From: a bacterium
GTDB lineage: Bacteria > SZUA-79 > Acidulodesulfobacterales > Acidulodesulfobacteraceae
Reading direction: 5' to 3'
Assembly (NCBI GenBank): GCA_021800745.1
Contig: JAJYYS010000110.1
Span: 1 to 5,420 of the forward strand
Length of the DNA: 5,420 nucleotides
How positions within the stretch are numbered: position 1 is the first letter of the stretch; each line of letters begins with the position of its first letter. Below the pieces are notes generated by a model that saw nothing but the letters and a program-made list of their open reading frames with translations, had not been told where the DNA came from and ran no database searches. The position numbers and the translations under genes are program-made. Of this stretch, positions 4,968-5,420 are shown in pieces.

Positions 4968-5420
4968 TTATTCTACTCCCCTTAATGCCAATCCGACCGC
5001 AACGGCAAAAAAATGGCTTTTATCGTCGGAGATATTCTGCCTGAAAAGTAAATTTCTGAAAGGGTTTATATTAACTGTGGGAATATTTATTTTTGTTTCT
5101 ATATCCCCCATGATACCGGGTAATTTGCTTGAACCGCCGGTAAGATAAACTTTTTTGGGATACTGCTTGTCGTTGTTTGCGGCAAAATAATCTATCGTTC
5201 TTTGAATTTCGGATGTTACCCTCGACAGTATCATATTAAGATATATCGAATAATCGACTTTAAAATCTTCGTCTCTGTTTCCAATATTGCCGATTTTTAT
5301 ATTTTCCGCTTCGTTAACGTCTATTTGAAATTTTTTTGCTATTTCTTCCGTAATATTCATCCCGCCTATAGGTATATCTCTTCTGAATAAATTTACGCCT
5401 TTTTGAAGCACATGGACATT
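4968..5420 (-). CDS. pilM: Type IV pilus assembly ATPase-like protein PilM, C-terminal 150 residues (5' end cut by window edge)
   Basis: PilM is an actin-like (FtsA/HSP70-fold) cytoplasmic protein that binds the PilN N-terminus. The frame is open to the right edge: the fragment begins NVHVLQKGVN, so the GTG at 5411 is internal, not the start. Visible landmarks are FRRDIPIGGMNITEEIAKKF, the AENIK segment, and VYLTGGSSKLPGI, which is the second phosphate/adenosine loop of the actin fold. After these come INPFRNL and the terminal FAVAVGLALRGVE. The family is usually about 350 aa, so about 200 residues and the operon promoter lie outside the window. The end of the gene carries the ribosome binding site of pilN. 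Confidence 0.93.
   Translation of the reverse strand, partial: NVHVLQKGVNLFRRDIPIGGMNITEEIAKKFQIDVNEAENIKIGNIGNRDEDFKVDYSIYLNMILSRVTSEIQRTIDYFAANNDKQYPKKVYLTGGSSKLPGIMGDIETKINIPTVNINPFRNLLFRQNISDDKSHFFAVAVGLALRGVE

Noticed and set aside
5202..5390. Plus-strand open frame of 62 codons opposite pilM
   Set aside because: It is antisense to the conserved PilM C-terminal domain, with low-complexity Phe/Tyr/Ile content from AT-rich DNA.

Overview
The window is the 3' part of a type IVa pilus assembly operon followed by two metabolic genes, all read on the minus strand. It comes from an AT-rich Gram-negative bacterium: an outer-membrane secretin (PilQ) and the PilM-N-O-P alignment proteins imply two membranes. 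Lys/Ile-rich proteins, a short PilQ and chorismate synthase downstream of the pil genes suggest a deltaproteobacterial-grade lineage (Desulfobacterota or a relative). That placement is inference with low confidence.

Layout in transcription order, from the right edge leftwards: the C-terminal half of pilM (cut by the window edge), pilN, pilO, pilP and pilQ. The first four genes are packed with 1-nt gaps or a 4-nt overlap. A palindromic element that doubles as a plausible terminator lies just after pilQ. The 265-nt gap that follows is rich in repeats. Next come folE2 (GTP cyclohydrolase IB), a roughly 100-nt spacer holding another repeat, and the N-terminal 241 codons of aroC (chorismate synthase), which runs off the left edge.

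PilM-N-O-P link the cytoplasmic pilus motor to PilQ, the gate through which the pilus leaves the cell. FolE2 makes the pterin precursor of tetrahydrofolate and queuosine. AroC makes chorismate, the precursor of aromatic amino acids and of the p-aminobenzoate half of folate. The two metabolic genes therefore feed one pathway from both ends.

The most interesting signal is in the repeats. A perfect 39-bp palindrome sits in frame inside folE2 and adds about 13 residues in a linker. A diverged 39-bp copy lies in the intergenic region after pilQ. This resembles the palindromic elements known to insert inside Rickettsia genes. A second repeat family (stem ATTCCCGC/GCGGGAAT) occurs three times and brackets folE2 in inverted orientation, as if folE2 had been placed between the pil and aro genes. 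I see no defence system, CRISPR array, transposase, tRNA or rRNA.
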